This document shows, in pieces, positions 24,019-31,444 of a DNA stretch of 32,779 nucleotides (positions are counted from its first letter, which is position 1; every line of letters begins with the position of its first letter). Below the pieces are notes generated by a model. That model saw only the letters and a program-made list of their open reading frames with translations. It did no database searches and had not been told where the DNA came from. Origin of the DNA: an uncultured Myxococcales bacterium. GTDB lineage: Bacteria; Myxococcota_A; Polyangia; Polyangiales; Polyangiaceae. The position numbers and the translations under genes were made by a program. The stretch is from assembly GCA_937998045.1 (NCBI GenBank), contig CALKVG010000047.1:1-32779 (forward strand). The letters run 5' to 3'.

Positions 24019-25413
24019 ATGAGGGATCCCGGACACGAATCGCGCAAATCTCGTAGCTCCGCGCAATGTCCGCATGATGCGTTGCGCCAGGCCTGCGAGA
24101 AGCGGCGAGTCTCATTTTTCTTCGCCGTCGGCCCTCGGTCGGCAAGGCGCTCGACTTCGCTGGTAGACGTCGCGACCACGTTGGCGCTGCATCCGCGACG
24201 GACGAATCGCAATGGCCTTCTCATGGCGGCCGCTCTCGCGCTCGTTCCGTGCGCGTCTTGCGCGACCGGCAGCACCGATTATGGCGCCGGCACTGACGGC
24301 GGTTCCGCAGGGGATTGGGGGGGCATGTCCGCGGGCGATGGTGCGGCCCCCGCCGATGGGACGACGGATGCTCTCACGTCCGATGGGACGACGGATGCTC
24401 TCGCCCGCGATGCGGCGCCGGACGCTCGCGCGTCCGATGCGACGACGGATGTTCTCGCGTCCGATGCGGCGCCGGTCGACGGCCCGAGCGACGTTGCGAT
24501 CGACGACGCGCGCCCCGGATTCGACGGCGGCACGAGCGAAGACGTCGTCGACGCGGGGCCCGTGGCCGACGTGACCGCCGGAACCGACGCCAGGGCGCTC
24601 GCCGACGGCCCGAACGAGGCGGAGTCGGGCGGGCCCACCTGCAGCGGCGGCGAGATCCTTTGCAACGGCACCTGCGTGAACCCCGCGACCGACCCGAACC
24701 ATTGTGGCGCCTGCGGCGTCACGTGCAGCAGCAGCCTTTGCGGGACGTCCATCACGGCCGACATGAGCTCGTCTCCGGCCGGCTGGACGTTCAACGGTTC
24801 GGCGGTATGGGATTCGAGCGGACCGAGCGCGCGCATGACGGCCGCGAACGCAGCCAGCGCGACGGGGACCGTCATCTACGGGCATTCCGTCGTGACCGAC
24901 GAGTTCACCGCGTCTTTCCAGTTCCGGATCGGCGCCGGCGGCGGCGGGCGCTACGACGGTATGGGATTCATGATCGAAGCGTCCGGTCCCAGCGCGATCG
25001 GCTCGGGGGACGGCGCGCTGGGGATGGGCGGCTTAGTGGGATACGGCGTCGAGTTCGACGTCTACAACAACGGCCAGTGCGCCGATAACAGCGCCGATCA
25101 CGTGGGGGTCGATTCGCTCTCCTTGTGCTCGAACATTTTGCCGACCTCGCTCTTCGCCAGCCCGGATCTGACGCCCGTCAACCTGGCCGACGGGCAATGG
25201 CATGCGGCCGTCGTGAGCCTTTCCGGGGGGGCGATGTCCGTATCGATCGACGCGAAGCCCGTCGCGCAGAACGTCGCCCTCACCGGCTTCACGAGCGGGA
25301 CGTCGTACTACTACGGATTCTCGGGAGCGACCGGCGGGGTCGCTCCCAACGGCGGGATCCAGACGGAGGTCAAGACGGTCGGGATCACGTTCCCCACGCC
25401 GCGATGCCTATGA
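24019..25413 (+). CDS. Secreted L-type-lectin-like protein with Asp-rich repeat linker
   Basis: The protein has 464 residues from ATG 24019. A signal segment lies unusually deep (about 55-81, RTNRNGLLMAAALALVPC). TTG 24181 would give an ideal signal peptide but has no ribosome site, so the start is uncertain. C78 or C81 could be a lipidation Cys. Residues about 111-165 are a nine-residue Asp/Ala/Thr repeat. Residues 208-241 carry the motif CNGTCVNPATDPNHCGACG, frequent in Polyangia secreted proteins. Residues about 245-464 form a beta-sandwich with L-type lectin features: DGMGFMIEASGPSAIG, LGMGGLVGYGVEFDVYNN, DHVGVD. By family knowledge such domains bind glycans with a bound calcium ion. It is convergent, three bases apart, with a beta-helix protein gene that is also secreted. 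Confidence 0.85.
   Translation: MRDPGHESRKSRSSAQCPHDALRQACEKRRVSFFFAVGPRSARRSTSLVDVATTLALHPRRTNRNGLLMAAALALVPCASCATGSTDYGAGTDGGSAGDWGGMSAGDGAAPADGTTDALTSDGTTDALARDAAPDARASDATTDVLASDAAPVDGPSDVAIDDARPGFDGGTSEDVVDAGPVADVTAGTDARALADGPNEAESGGPTCSGGEILCNGTCVNPATDPNHCGACGVTCSSSLCGTSITADMSSSPAGWTFNGSAVWDSSGPSARMTAANAASATGTVIYGHSVVTDEFTASFQFRIGAGGGGRYDGMGFMIEASGPSAIGSGDGALGMGGLVGYGVEFDVYNNGQCADNSADHVGVDSLSLCSNILPTSLFASPDLTPVNLADGQWHAAVVSLSGGAMSVSIDAKPVAQNVALTGFTSGTSYYYGFSGATGGVAPNGGIQTEVKTVGITFPTPRCL
24354..24488 (+). repeat. 27-bp in-frame tandem repeat, five copies
   Basis: Units begin at 24354, 24381, 24408, 24435 and 24462, each opening with GATG. They encode nine-residue copies such as DGTTDALTS, DGTTDALAR, DAAPDARAS, DATTDVLAS and DAAPVDGPS. 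The first two copies are nearly identical at the DNA level. The repeat lies in the linker between the membrane anchor and the lectin-like domain, so copy number could change its reach without breaking the frame. Confidence 0.8.
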
Positions 25414-25416
25414 GAC

Positions 25417-27354
25417 TCAGTTGCTGGAGTACGCGGTCGCTTCGCCGCCGGTGCCGTTGATGATGTTGTGGATGCCGCCGCTCCCCCTGAAGGTCATCAT
25501 GTGCGTCATCACCATCCCGGCGCCGCTCGGCGTCTCGATGGCGTTGTCGGCGGCCAGACCGCCGTTGTGGAAGAAGGCGTAGACCCCGAGCCCCGCGCCG
25601 TGGTGGCTGGTGACGGTGTCCGCCACCTTGTACGAGGGATAGCCGTTCTCGGTAGGTGACGACATCCAGGCGCCTTGCGATGGCGGGTCGTAGGGCAGCT
25701 CCGACTGGTAGAAGTAGACCGACCCGCCGTTGCCGTTCCAGAGCGTCTGGTACTTCTCATGATGCTCCACGAACAAGCCGTACACCGTGACGTTGTCGCC
25801 GTTCACGATGATGCCGCTATCGCTCTTGTTCGTGTTCCAGTCGGCGCCGGCACCGTGATCCGCGCGCCAGAGCCAGCTGTTGTCGATGACGACGGCGCTG
25901 CTATTGACAGTGAAGCAGCTCGAGGCTGTGCCGGCGATGTTGCCCCCGATCCGGCAGTGGACGTCGAAGAAGAACGTGGGGTTCCTCGAGTGATCCGCCG
26001 AGCTTCCCATCGGGCCGATCTCCGCGAGTGTGGGTGTGCTCATCGGTCCGGCCTCGATTAGAAGCCCGGCCACCGAGACGCCGTCCACGTCGTCTACCGA
26101 TATGAGCCCGTTCGCGCCCGCGGGCGTGAGGACCGGCAACCCGATGCCGAGCACCACCGTGTTCGGCAATGTCACGTGGATCGGAGCGTCGAGCTTGTAG
26201 TCCCCAGGCGTAAGGAGCAGGTTCTTTCCGGAGGCGAGGGCGGCGTTGATGCTGGTCGCGGTGTCCGTGTCTGGCTTGGCCACGTAAAAGAGGTCGATCG
26301 ACAGGGGAGACCCCGGCGGCATCCCGGATGCCCAGCTCGATCCGCTGCTGGCGGTCTTCAGCGCCGGGACCATGACGAGATAGTTGCCGGCGCTATCGAT
26401 GTAGAGAAAGGGCTTCTCGCGCACGATCGGCGTCGCGGCGACCACCGTGTAATGCGCCTGTGGCCAGTTCCCCTGGGGCGCCTGCTGGTCGCCGACGAAG
26501 ACCATGTTCCAGCTGCCGCCCTGCTCGTCGTTCCTCGTCAGAAACTGCTGCTGCGATCCCGAGTTGATCGTGCCGTCGATGGTCGTGTCCGCGATGAAGC
26601 CGCCGCTCGACCACCCGCCGTCGTCCAGCTTGATGTTTCCCTTGATGTGCGCCCGGCGCATCGCCGTCCCCTGGGACACGGCCCAAGTGTTCGTGCCGTT
26701 GTCGATGCTCCCCGACGGGACGACAGCGAAGTTCTCGGCGGTCCGCCAGAAGTTGCACGTCGCATTCCCGCCGAACCAGTCCGCCTTGGATCGGACGGCA
26801 CCGGTGATCGTCACGTCGTCGGGGGATTGCCCGAGCCCGATCATGTGCGTGTAGAAGCCGACCTTGACGTCGGCGTTGTAGCTGCCCGGCTTGAACAGGT
26901 ACGCGTACCCGTTGTTGTCGAACTGGTCGCCCTCCATGTGGCCGTTCACCATGTCGAGCTGGCTCTGGATGTCCGTCATCGAGGGATCCAAGACGAGCAC
27001 GTGAGAGCCGAAGTCGGGTGCCGGGCCGGGCGGCGAGGAGCTGCCTCCGCATTTCGGAGTGGTCGTCCAGCTTGGCGGGCAACCGTTCCCGGTCGGGGGC
27101 GGAGTTCCGGCGTCGGGAGAAGGCGTTCCGGCGTCCGGACTTCCTCCCGACGATCCGGAGCTGGACGACGTGGACGTGCCCGACCCGGATCCTCCCGAAC
27201 CGGACGAGGAGGACGGCCCGCCGCCCGACGAGCCCGACGAGCCACCCGCGTCGGCGCCCGCGCCCCATTGGGAGCTCGAATCGCCGCCGGAGCACGCGGA
27301 GGCGAATACGAGTGCAGCAGTAGTTGCCATACGGGCAGCGGTCGTTGAGTCCAT
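25417..27354 (-). CDS. Secreted parallel beta-helix protein, lipoprotein candidate
   Basis: This 645-residue protein starts at ATG 27354; M9 is an alternative start. Residues 1-20 form a signal peptide ending FASAC, so C21 may be lipidated, although Ala rather than Leu is at -3. A Ser/Gly/Pro/Asp-rich linker spans about 22-90. From about 115 the sequence is rich in the short beta strands of a right-handed helix. Segments are FLYIDSAGNYLVMVPAL, KNLLLTPGDYKLDAPIHVTL, LWRADHGAGADWNTNKSDSG and EHHEKYQTLWNGNGGSVYF. I recall a close family in actinobacteria, annotated loosely as adenylyl cyclase or coagulation-factor-like; those names rest on no motif I see here. A glycan-binding or glycan-cleaving role would fit the fold (inference). 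Convergent with the lectin-like gene. Confidence 0.87.
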   Translation of the reverse strand: MDSTTAARMATTAALVFASACSGGDSSSQWGAGADAGGSSGSSGGGPSSSSGSGGSGSGTSTSSSSGSSGGSPDAGTPSPDAGTPPPTGNGCPPSWTTTPKCGGSSSPPGPAPDFGSHVLVLDPSMTDIQSQLDMVNGHMEGDQFDNNGYAYLFKPGSYNADVKVGFYTHMIGLGQSPDDVTITGAVRSKADWFGGNATCNFWRTAENFAVVPSGSIDNGTNTWAVSQGTAMRRAHIKGNIKLDDGGWSSGGFIADTTIDGTINSGSQQQFLTRNDEQGGSWNMVFVGDQQAPQGNWPQAHYTVVAATPIVREKPFLYIDSAGNYLVMVPALKTASSGSSWASGMPPGSPLSIDLFYVAKPDTDTATSINAALASGKNLLLTPGDYKLDAPIHVTLPNTVVLGIGLPVLTPAGANGLISVDDVDGVSVAGLLIEAGPMSTPTLAEIGPMGSSADHSRNPTFFFDVHCRIGGNIAGTASSCFTVNSSAVVIDNSWLWRADHGAGADWNTNKSDSGIIVNGDNVTVYGLFVEHHEKYQTLWNGNGGSVYFYQSELPYDPPSQGAWMSSPTENGYPSYKVADTVTSHHGAGLGVYAFFHNGGLAADNAIETPSGAGMVMTHMMTFRGSGGIHNIINGTGGEATAYSSN

Positions 27355-27881
27355 GTCTTCTCAGTGGAGTGCAGCGGCGTCCGTTTGCGGTGGTCTCGAC
27401 GCGAAGATTCTCTTTTTTCGCAACCGACCATGGGCGGGACGAGCAAGAACTTTGCCGCTGCGCGTATCGCGTCCAGCTTCTACATTCCCGGGAAATTTCG
27501 GGTCCAGAAGCTTCAGACCTACAGGATCGCCGGGGATCCATGGGGAGCCATTGACCGGATACGAATCGGTCGCATCTGCCGTCTGGCGGAGAAAATAGGG
27601 CATCGCGCGCGTCTCACAGACAGCGGTCGTGTGGGTTTCGCGATCCGATCCTCCGCACGGCCGGACGGTTGCCGAGCGAGGCGGAGAACGCGGTTTCGCG
27701 CGTGCGCAAAGTTCGTAACCGCGTGGGTGCAAGTCCCCGCGCGAACGACCGCTCTCGTCGGGATCGACTGCGGCGCGTCCGCCCAACCACGCCGAGTGGA
27801 CGCACATCCACGCCGCCTTCCTGCAACCGTGCAATTCGCCATCGCTTTCCGCACGGCCTGCGGGTCGCAAGCTCGCCGCGC
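27355..27881. other. 527-bp gap between the divergent beta-helix and TPR-DUF2135 genes
   Basis: No gene is supported here. Open frames on both strands are Arg/Ala/Pro-rich shadow. The stretch must contain the divergent promoters of the beta-helix gene and the three-gene operon. A perfect ten-base palindrome (27485-27494) lies in an AT-richer patch. GGTGCAAGTCC at 27725-27735 matches one loop of cobalamin riboswitches, but the other conserved blocks are missing. Confidence 0.6.
27485..27494. promoter_or_regulatory. Ten-base palindrome TTCCCGGGAA
   Basis: A perfect palindrome about 130 bp upstream of the beta-helix gene start and about 390 bp upstream of the operon start. It resembles a dimer operator, but such ten-base palindromes also occur by chance in GC-rich DNA. 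Confidence 0.25.
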
Positions 27882-29045
27882 ATGCACCGTCCCGACTTTG
27901 CCGCCCTGCTGACGTTGGCCCTCTTCATTCCCTCGTCCGGCGCTCGCGCATCGCCGACCGACTTTCCCGTCGCGAAAGCGCTTTCCCTTGAAGCCATCGA
28001 GTCAGAGCCGGCGGCGGCAAGTCGCGGCGGCCCCTCCGGCGAGGCCATCGCCGAGCTGCGAGCGAACGTCGACGGCGATCCCGGCGACCGCACCAAGCGC
28101 GTCGCGCTCGTGCGGGGCCTCATGACGTCCGGGGATCTCGACGGCGCTCTCGCCGAAGCAAGGGCCTGGCGCGCGAAGGACGCGTACGACCTCGTCGCCG
28201 TTCGCGCGCTCGGCGACGTCTACGCCGAGCGCGGCGATCGCGAGGAGGCCGACCGCGTGTACTCGGCCATCGTCGAGCTCTTGCCGCGCGACCCGGACGC
28301 CCAGCGCGCGCTGGCGACGTTGCTGAAACAGCGTGGCGACCTCGAGGGAGCGGACGCGAGGCTGACGGCGGCGCTCGAGGCGAGGCCGCACGACACGCGG
28401 TTCCTCTTCGAGCTCGCGGACGTAGAGCTGCGCCTTGGAAGGAGCGACGCCGCCCTTGCGCGTCTTCGCGAGGTGGTCGACGCGGCCGACGCGAGCGAGC
28501 AGATTCGCTATCCGGCCAAGCAGCGACTCGGCCAGATTTACGGCGAGATGCGCCGCGACGCGAAGGCAGCGGGCGACGAGGCCCGTGTGCGTGAGCTGGG
28601 TGCTTCGATCGACGCGCTCCGCTTGAACGGCGGCCTCGAGAACGACGTCCACATCTACCTGACGTGGGACACCGACCGCACCGACGTCGACCTGTGGGTC
28701 ACGACGCCTTCGGGGGAGAAGGTGTTCTACGGCCACAAGACGGGCAGGGGAGGAGAGGCACTCTTCGACGACGTGACGACCGGATACGGCCCCGAGAGCT
28801 TCACCGCGAAGGACGCGCGCCCCGGCGAGTACCGCGTGCAGGTCAATTACTTCAGCGCGCACCGCGGAGCTTTCCCCGAGGCGCGCGGCGAGGTGATGGT
28901 CGTCCTCGACGAGGGGCGACCGTCCGAACGGAGGCGCGCGCTTCCTTACCGGCTCTTCGCCGAGAAGCAGACCGCGACCGTCGCGACGATTCGCGTGGGA
29001 CGGCTCGCCTCGGGGTCCGGCGGAGCGAATGGAGGTGGACGATGA
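27882..29045 (+). CDS. Secreted TPR protein with C-terminal DUF2135 domain
   Basis: This 387-residue protein starts at ATG 27882, chosen because it opens a signal peptide (HRPDFAALLTLALFIPSSGA, cut near ARA-S); the frame upstream is shadow. Residues about 55-250 are TPR units (ALGDVYAERGDREEADRVYS, then LATLLKQRGDLEGADARLTA). Residues about 255-335 are a DUF2135 domain, a beta-sandwich: VHIYLTWDTDRTDVDLWVTT, FYGHKTGRGGEALFDDVTTG, and GEYRVQVNYFS. DUF2135 is known from E. coli YfaP and from proteins near VIT/vWA proteins. Its stop overlaps the next start (ATGA), so it is translated together with the VIT/vWA protein. I infer a periplasmic or surface scaffold partner of that protein. Confidence 0.9.
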   Translation: MHRPDFAALLTLALFIPSSGARASPTDFPVAKALSLEAIESEPAAASRGGPSGEAIAELRANVDGDPGDRTKRVALVRGLMTSGDLDGALAEARAWRAKDAYDLVAVRALGDVYAERGDREEADRVYSAIVELLPRDPDAQRALATLLKQRGDLEGADARLTAALEARPHDTRFLFELADVELRLGRSDAALARLREVVDAADASEQIRYPAKQRLGQIYGEMRRDAKAAGDEARVRELGASIDALRLNGGLENDVHIYLTWDTDRTDVDLWVTTPSGEKVFYGHKTGRGGEALFDDVTTGYGPESFTAKDARPGEYRVQVNYFSAHRGAFPEARGEVMVVLDEGRPSERRRALPYRLFAEKQTATVATIRVGRLASGSGGANGGGR

Positions 29046-31444
29046 GCCGCGCGATGCTCTGGATGGCGGCCGCGATCGCCGCGGGCGGTTGCGCGCGTCC
29101 CGCGCAACCGGGAGCGGCGGGCAACGCGAGCGCGCGCGACCCGGGCGCCGTCGCGCGGGCGAGCGGAGTGGCGGAGGTGCAGCCGGCGGTCCGTGTGGCG
29201 TTCGCCGGCGAGGGGACCCTCGAGGCGCGCGGCGAGCGAACGCCGAAGACGAAGTTGGCGCTGGTCGAGCTCTCGGTCGTCGCCACGACGTCCGGCGACG
29301 TCGCCGAGACGACGGTGGAGCACGTCTTCCACAACGACACCGGCGAGCGACTGGAGGGCACGTTTCGCTTCCCGCTCCCGGACGGCGCGATCGTCACCGG
29401 ACTCGCGATGGAGATCGACGGCAAGATGACGGAGGGCGAGCTCGTAGAGAGCGAGAAGGCGCGCAAGACCTACGAGAACATCGTCGACTCGATGCGTGAC
29501 CCCGGCCTGCTCGAGTGGGAGAGCGGGCAGACGTTCCGCCTGCGTGTGTTCCCGATCGAGGCCCGCGAGGACAAGCGCGTCGTCCTCCGGTTCATCGCGC
29601 CGCTCCACCGGGCGGGCGATGGCCTGTTCTTCGCCTTCCGGCCACCCGCCGACGTCGGCGCCGAGCCGCGTCCGCGCCTCGCCGTGACCGTCGACGGCCG
29701 CCGCGTCGAGAACGCCGCGCCGGGGCCGACGGGCGACGTTCTCGTACGCGTCGCCGACGCCACCGGGGATGCGTTCGTCGAGCGCACGAAGCGGGGAGCC
29801 TACCTCGTCGCCGACGTGCGACCGTCGTTCGACGGAGCCCCGCCGCCGGTGGCGCCGGCCCGCGGACAGGCGCTCGTCGTGCTGTGCGACCGATCGCGCA
29901 GCGTCCTCGAGGCGCGCGCGATGCAAGCACGCTTGCTCGCGATGCTCATCGCGAGGCTTGAAGCGCGCGACCGGTTCGCCGTCATCGCCGGCGACGTGCG
30001 CACGCGGACGTTCGCGCGCACGGTGGGCGATCCCCCGACCGCGGGCGCGCTGCACGAACCGACGCAGAACGAACGCGGCGCCGCCGTCGCCTTCGTCGAC
30101 GGCGTCGAGCCCGACGGCGCTAGCGATCTGGGCGCCCTCATCGCCGCGGCGGCTGTCGCGGGCGACCAGGCGCGAGCCGCGGGCCTCGAGCCGGTCTTCG
30201 TCTACCTCGGCGACGCGACGGCGACGTGGGGCGAGACGAAGCCGGTGGAGCTCGGGCGCATCGTGCGCGAGCGCCTCGGTAGCGCGGCGCTGCACGTGAT
30301 CCAGCTCGGGAAGTCCACCGACGACGCGACAGCCCGCGCGATCGCGTCGGCGGCGCATGGGCGCATCCTCCGCCCGAAGAGCGAGGACGAGGCGCAGCGC
30401 GCGGCCATTGCCGTAGTCGAAGCGAGAAGCGCGAGGCGAATCGACGACGTCACCGTCGTCGGGCCGGAGGGCGCGGACATTTCGATCCAGCCGCCCGCGA
30501 CCTTGTACGAGGGCGACGAGGCGTCGATGGCGGCCTTCGTTCCGGTAGGCAAGCAGAGCGCCGGCGCCGAGCTCACGCTGTCCGGAACGATCGGTGGGCG
30601 GTCGTTCCGCAAGGCCGTCGCGTTCGCGTCCGCCACGCCGGCGCGCGACGTCGCGAAGCGCTGGGCGAGCGGACGCATCGAGCGGCTGCAGAGCGAGGGA
30701 GACGCACACCGCGACGCGGTGGTCGAGACGAGCCTCGATTCGGGCGTCATGAGCCGGTACACGTCTTTTCTCGTGCTCGAGAGCGAAGAGGCGTACGAAC
30801 GCTTCCAGATCGCGCGCAAGGCAAAGGCCGAGGGCTCCGACGATGCGCGCGTCACCGGGCGCGACCTCGACGGCGCCGACGACCGCTCGGCGACCGTCAG
30901 CCCGGATCACCTGCAGCCCGGCGATCCCGAGATCCGCGTCCACGCGCCGGCCGATGCGCAGAGCGTCGTCGTCGACTTCCCATTCGGTGAGACGAAGAGC
31001 GCGGTATACGAGGAGGACCCTCGGGGAGGGAGCTGGGTCGTGCGCTTCCTCGTCGACCAGCACACGCCGGACGGGAGCTACACGCTCACCGTGCGAATCA
31101 CGTACGCCGATGGACGCGTCGAGATTCGCAAAGTGCCTTACGTCGTCGACACGCAGGCGCCGGCGCTCGACGTCGCCGTGCGCCGAGACGGTTCGCGCTA
31201 TCGCATCATCGCGCGCCAGAGGCTCGGGCCGGTGGACGCATCGAGCGCCTCATCGCGGACGGACGCTCGGCGCGTCGAGGTGAGCGCACCCGACGGGCAG
31301 CTCTTCGCGCTGACCGCCGTACGTTTGGGCGAGTTCGTTGGGACGTGGACGCCGCGCGCGCGACCCGCGGCGCACGCGAAGCTCCGCGTCGTCGCGGTCG
31401 ACCGCGCGCGCAACGAGCGCGTCACCGAAGTGGAGATGCCGTGA
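29042..31444 (+). CDS. VIT and von Willebrand A domain lipoprotein
   Basis: This 800-residue protein starts at ATG 29042, overlapping the previous stop. The signal peptide ends AIAAGGC, giving a lipidation site at C17. A VIT (inter-alpha-trypsin inhibitor) domain spans about 65-200, with VEHVFHNDTGERLEGTFRFP, ESEKARKTYENI and FRLRVFPIEARE. The vWA domain (about 275-440) has an intact MIDAS-type D283-R-S285-R-S287, then GASDLGA with Ser in the usual Thr place, and VYLGDAT. A helical part ending in VMSRYTSFLVLES is typical of VIT/vWA proteins. Two C-terminal beta-sandwich segments follow (about 635-720 and 720-800). By family knowledge MIDAS sites bind metal and mediate protein contacts; the ligand is unknown. 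The next gene overlaps by GTGA. Confidence 0.92.
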   Translation: MSRAMLWMAAAIAAGGCARPAQPGAAGNASARDPGAVARASGVAEVQPAVRVAFAGEGTLEARGERTPKTKLALVELSVVATTSGDVAETTVEHVFHNDTGERLEGTFRFPLPDGAIVTGLAMEIDGKMTEGELVESEKARKTYENIVDSMRDPGLLEWESGQTFRLRVFPIEAREDKRVVLRFIAPLHRAGDGLFFAFRPPADVGAEPRPRLAVTVDGRRVENAAPGPTGDVLVRVADATGDAFVERTKRGAYLVADVRPSFDGAPPPVAPARGQALVVLCDRSRSVLEARAMQARLLAMLIARLEARDRFAVIAGDVRTRTFARTVGDPPTAGALHEPTQNERGAAVAFVDGVEPDGASDLGALIAAAAVAGDQARAAGLEPVFVYLGDATATWGETKPVELGRIVRERLGSAALHVIQLGKSTDDATARAIASAAHGRILRPKSEDEAQRAAIAVVEARSARRIDDVTVVGPEGADISIQPPATLYEGDEASMAAFVPVGKQSAGAELTLSGTIGGRSFRKAVAFASATPARDVAKRWASGRIERLQSEGDAHRDAVVETSLDSGVMSRYTSFLVLESEEAYERFQIARKAKAEGSDDARVTGRDLDGADDRSATVSPDHLQPGDPEIRVHAPADAQSVVVDFPFGETKSAVYEEDPRGGSWVVRFLVDQHTPDGSYTLTVRITYADGRVEIRKVPYVVDTQAPALDVAVRRDGSRYRIIARQRLGPVDASSASSRTDARRVEVSAPDGQLFALTAVRLGEFVGTWTPRARPAAHAKLRVVAVDRARNERVTEVEMP

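Noticed and set aside
25417..27354. Calling the beta-helix protein an adenylyl cyclase by recalled annotation.
   Set aside because: No cyclase motif is visible; only the beta-helix-like family resemblance is supported.
27720..27740. Cobalamin-riboswitch-like loop GGTGCAAGTCC upstream of the TPR-DUF2135 gene.
   Set aside because: The other conserved blocks (GGGAA before it, the CCCGCnACTG box and the closing CAGGA box) are missing, and downstream genes have no link to B12.
27669..27881. Extension of the TPR-DUF2135 gene to an upstream ATG at 27669.
   Set aside because: It would add 71 Arg/Pro-rich residues before a clean signal peptide, with no ribosome site.
27519..27887. Small - strand open frame in the gap before the TPR-DUF2135 gene.
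   Set aside because: Arg-rich composition, no domain, no ribosome site, and overlap with the operon start.
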